Assembly (NCBI RefSeq): GCF_964212655.1
Contig: NZ_OZ156465.1
Coordinates: forward strand, 682,001-746,000
Source of the DNA: Candidatus Thiodiazotropha sp. LNASS1
Lineage (GTDB): Bacteria; Pseudomonadota; Gammaproteobacteria; Chromatiales; Chromatiaceae
DNA: 64,000 nt
Direction: 5' to 3'
How positions within the stretch are numbered: the stretch's first letter is position 1; each line of letters starts with the position of its first letter. Below, piece after piece: positions 62,415 through 64,000 of the stretch. The position numbers were made by a program, and so were the translations under genes. The notes under the pieces are model-generated. The model searched no databases. It was not told the origin of the DNA and saw only the letters and a list, made by a program, of their open reading frames with translations.

Positions 62415-63233
62415 ATGCCCGAATTGACCCCGACTCAAAATATGGCAATATTTTGCGATTTCGAAAATGTTGCATTGGGTGTTCGTGATGCTAATTATGC
62501 AGCCTTTAATATTCAGAAGGTGCTGGAGCGTCTGCTGCTCAAGGGCAATATCGTGGTGAAGAAGGCCTACTGTAATTGGGATCGGTATAAAGAGTTCAAG
62601 GGCACCATGCATGAAGCAGCATTCGAATTGATAGAGATTCCCCATGTGCGTCAATCAGGCAAAAACTCGGCAGATATCCGCATGGTGGTTGATGCCCTGG
62701 ATCTTTGTTACACCAAGCTTCATCTGGATACTTTCGTCATTATCAGCGGAGATTCTGACTTCTCTCCACTCGTCAGCAAATTGCGTGAGAACAATAAGCT
62801 CGTCATTGGTGTCGGCGTTAAGAACTCCACATCAGACCTCCTAACCGCCAATTGTGATGAGTTCATCTTCTATGATGACCTGGTGAGAGAAAGTAATAAG
62901 TCCACCCAAAAAAGACGTAAAAGCTCGGGCAAAAAGGTCCCCAAAAAGAAGGCCTCAAAGAAACTGCAAAGTGAAGACGAGAAGAGAAAACAGGAGGCGT
63001 TGGATCTTGTCGCAGCCACGGCAGAAGACCTGATACAGGAGCGGGGCGTTACGGAAAAAATATGGGGCTCTATGGTCAAGCAGACCCTGAAACGTCGGAA
63101 ACCGGGGTTCAGTGAGCGCTATCACGGATTCAGAACTTTCAACATGCTACTTGAAGAGGCACAGGAACGAAACTTACTGATCCTGGAAGCGGATGAGAAG
63201 TCGGGTGGCTACATGATCAAGAGCGTCACCTGA
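62415..63233 (+). CDS. NYN-domain protein with OST-HTH/LOTUS domain
   Basis: 272 residues. Residues 8-155 are an NYN (PIN-like) nuclease domain with acidic residues FCDFENVAL, SADIRMVVDALDL and ISGDSDFSPLV. A Lys/Ser-rich linker (about 160-195) follows, then a C-terminal OST-HTH/LOTUS winged-helix (about 200-270, LIQERGVTEKIWGSMVKQTLKRRKPGFSERYHGFRTFNMLLEEAQ). This LabA/DUF88-type combination suggests an RNA-binding ribonuclease. Confidence 0.9.
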   Translation: MPELTPTQNMAIFCDFENVALGVRDANYAAFNIQKVLERLLLKGNIVVKKAYCNWDRYKEFKGTMHEAAFELIEIPHVRQSGKNSADIRMVVDALDLCYTKLHLDTFVIISGDSDFSPLVSKLRENNKLVIGVGVKNSTSDLLTANCDEFIFYDDLVRESNKSTQKRRKSSGKKVPKKKASKKLQSEDEKRKQEALDLVAATAEDLIQERGVTEKIWGSMVKQTLKRRKPGFSERYHGFRTFNMLLEEAQERNLLILEADEKSGGYMIKSVT

Positions 63234-63571
63234 TCAATACATTGAGCAATCAGAATCTGGCCCGCTGAAGTAGAGCGTTGCTACGGATATATAGCTGAAA
63301 TGTCTGCTTTGGCCGCAAAAAACTGAGCGCAACCGGCCGCTGGTGGAAATCAGTTATGCGAAATAATGACAAACTACAGTAGCTTACAATCTACTGATAC
63401 CAAATAATGATCCTTCATCTCTGAAAATTGGCTGGGCATAGTTGGTCAATCCGAACGCTTCCTTCTCTTTTTTGACGATAGTCTCTGAAACACATAGGAT
63501 GAATCTAATGGGTTTCACCAAAATAATATGAGGGTATAGCCAATACCCACAGACAAAATGAAGGGGACTGA
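63234..63571. other. 338-bp intergenic region
   Basis: No gene or repeat recognised. Contains the promoter and the ribosome site AAGGGGA for the gene starting at 63572. Confidence 0.4.
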
Positions 63572-64000
63572 ATGTTAGGACGATCCTTGCCCAATGGGGT
63601 TATGTTCAATGCCTACCCCGACAGCATTGGTACCAAGTTAAGCGATAGCATCGCGCTGATGCAGCGGCCTGAATTGCACGATGTCTTCTCTCTGTTCTAT
63701 ATTCTGCCCACCTTCTTCCAAAGCGATCTGGATCGTGGTTTTTCCATAAACCGCTATGAGCTCAATGAGGATTTGGTATCAGAGGCGGATCTGCAAGCCC
63801 TAAAGGAGCTGAATATCGTTCTCAAGTTCGATCTGGTACTGAATCACCTCTCGGTACGCTCCCCTCAATTTCTGGATATGCTGACAAAAGGCGATCACTC
63901 CCGCTATCGAGACTTTTTTATCGATTGGAACAAGTTTTGGGAAGGTGAAGGTGAGTTGAATGATGAGGGCTATATCATTCCAAATGAGGCCCATCTCAAG
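63572..64000 (+). CDS. GH13 enzyme (sucrose phosphorylase-like), N-terminal part, cut by the window edge
   Basis: 143 codons, open to the right edge. The ATG at 63572 follows AAGGGGACTGA. The sequence NGVMFNAYPDSIGTKLSD and the later VFSLFYILPTFFQSDLDRGFSINRYELNEDLVSEADLQALKELNIVLKFDLVLNHLS are GH13 strand-1 to strand-3 signatures in the subfamily 18 style (sucrose or glucosylglycerate phosphorylases): the FDLVLNHLS stretch is the conserved region I. Substrate cannot be settled without the rest. Confidence 0.85.
   Translation, partial: MLGRSLPNGVMFNAYPDSIGTKLSDSIALMQRPELHDVFSLFYILPTFFQSDLDRGFSINRYELNEDLVSEADLQALKELNIVLKFDLVLNHLSVRSPQFLDMLTKGDHSRYRDFFIDWNKFWEGEGELNDEGYIIPNEAHLK

Overview
This window reads as a chromosomal denitrification island of a sulfur-oxidising gammaproteobacterium. 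The inference rests on a complete nitrite-to-N2 gene set, a flavocytochrome c sulfide dehydrogenase pair inside it, many periplasmic c-type cytochromes, and gammaproteobacterial accessory genes (PspA-YqiJ-YqiK, a ZrgA-like zinc locus, a CadR-like MerR). Lineages such as Sedimenticola or Thiodiazotropha relatives would fit, but nothing here fixes the genus. No rRNA, tRNA or CRISPR array was seen.

Layout. 0-1.1 kb: C-terminal end of an RND efflux permease. 1.2-8.1 kb (minus strand): nirS (cytochrome cd1 nitrite reductase) followed by a NapC/NirT cytochrome fused to two copies of a heme-binding domain, a cupredoxin, a triheme cytochrome and a diheme peroxidase. 8.4-12.0 kb: membrane bacteriohemerythrin, two small membrane proteins, norC and norB. 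12.4-16.8 kb: a 44-residue membrane protein, a nine-heme cytochrome c fused to a cytochrome b module, and fccA-fccB-like sulfide dehydrogenase genes. 17.3-19.2 kb: an AT-richer block of four unfamiliar small genes. 19.3-24.4 kb: two divergent norE/norF pairs, then norQ, a membrane protein and norD. 24.5-29.3 kb: hemerythrin, DUF2249, a polytopic membrane protein, a pentapeptide-repeat protein, and a ZnuA-like/SCO fusion. 29.5-40.4 kb: an atypical (Sec-exported, clade II-like) nos cluster in the order nosZ, two cytochromes, nosB, nosD, nosG, nosH, nosF, nosL, nosY. 40.5-43.7 kb: a diheme cytochrome, a CadR-like regulator with a cation transporter, and a receiver-hemerythrin protein. 44.0-47.4 kb: a cytoplasmic subtilase next to an MBL-fold hydrolase. 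47.8-56.4 kb: coiled-coil and surface-antigen-like proteins, a haloacid dehalogenase, PspA-YqiJ-flotillin, and an amidohydrolase. 56.4-62.3 kb: zinc-related ABC operon flanked by decayed genes, an IS3 remnant and palindromic repeats. 62.4-64 kb: an NYN/OST-HTH protein and the start of a GH13 enzyme.

How it works together. Eleven near-perfect TTGA[C/T]-N4-[A/G]TCAA palindromes precede nearly every denitrification transcription unit, so one FNR/DNR-type regulator, not encoded here, probably switches on nir, nor, nos, the hemerythrins and the multiheme-sulfide dehydrogenase unit together. Electrons from sulfide and from the quinone pool would pass through periplasmic c-type cytochromes and cupredoxin to NirS, NorBC and NosZ. 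Heme d1 synthesis genes are absent from the window and must lie elsewhere.
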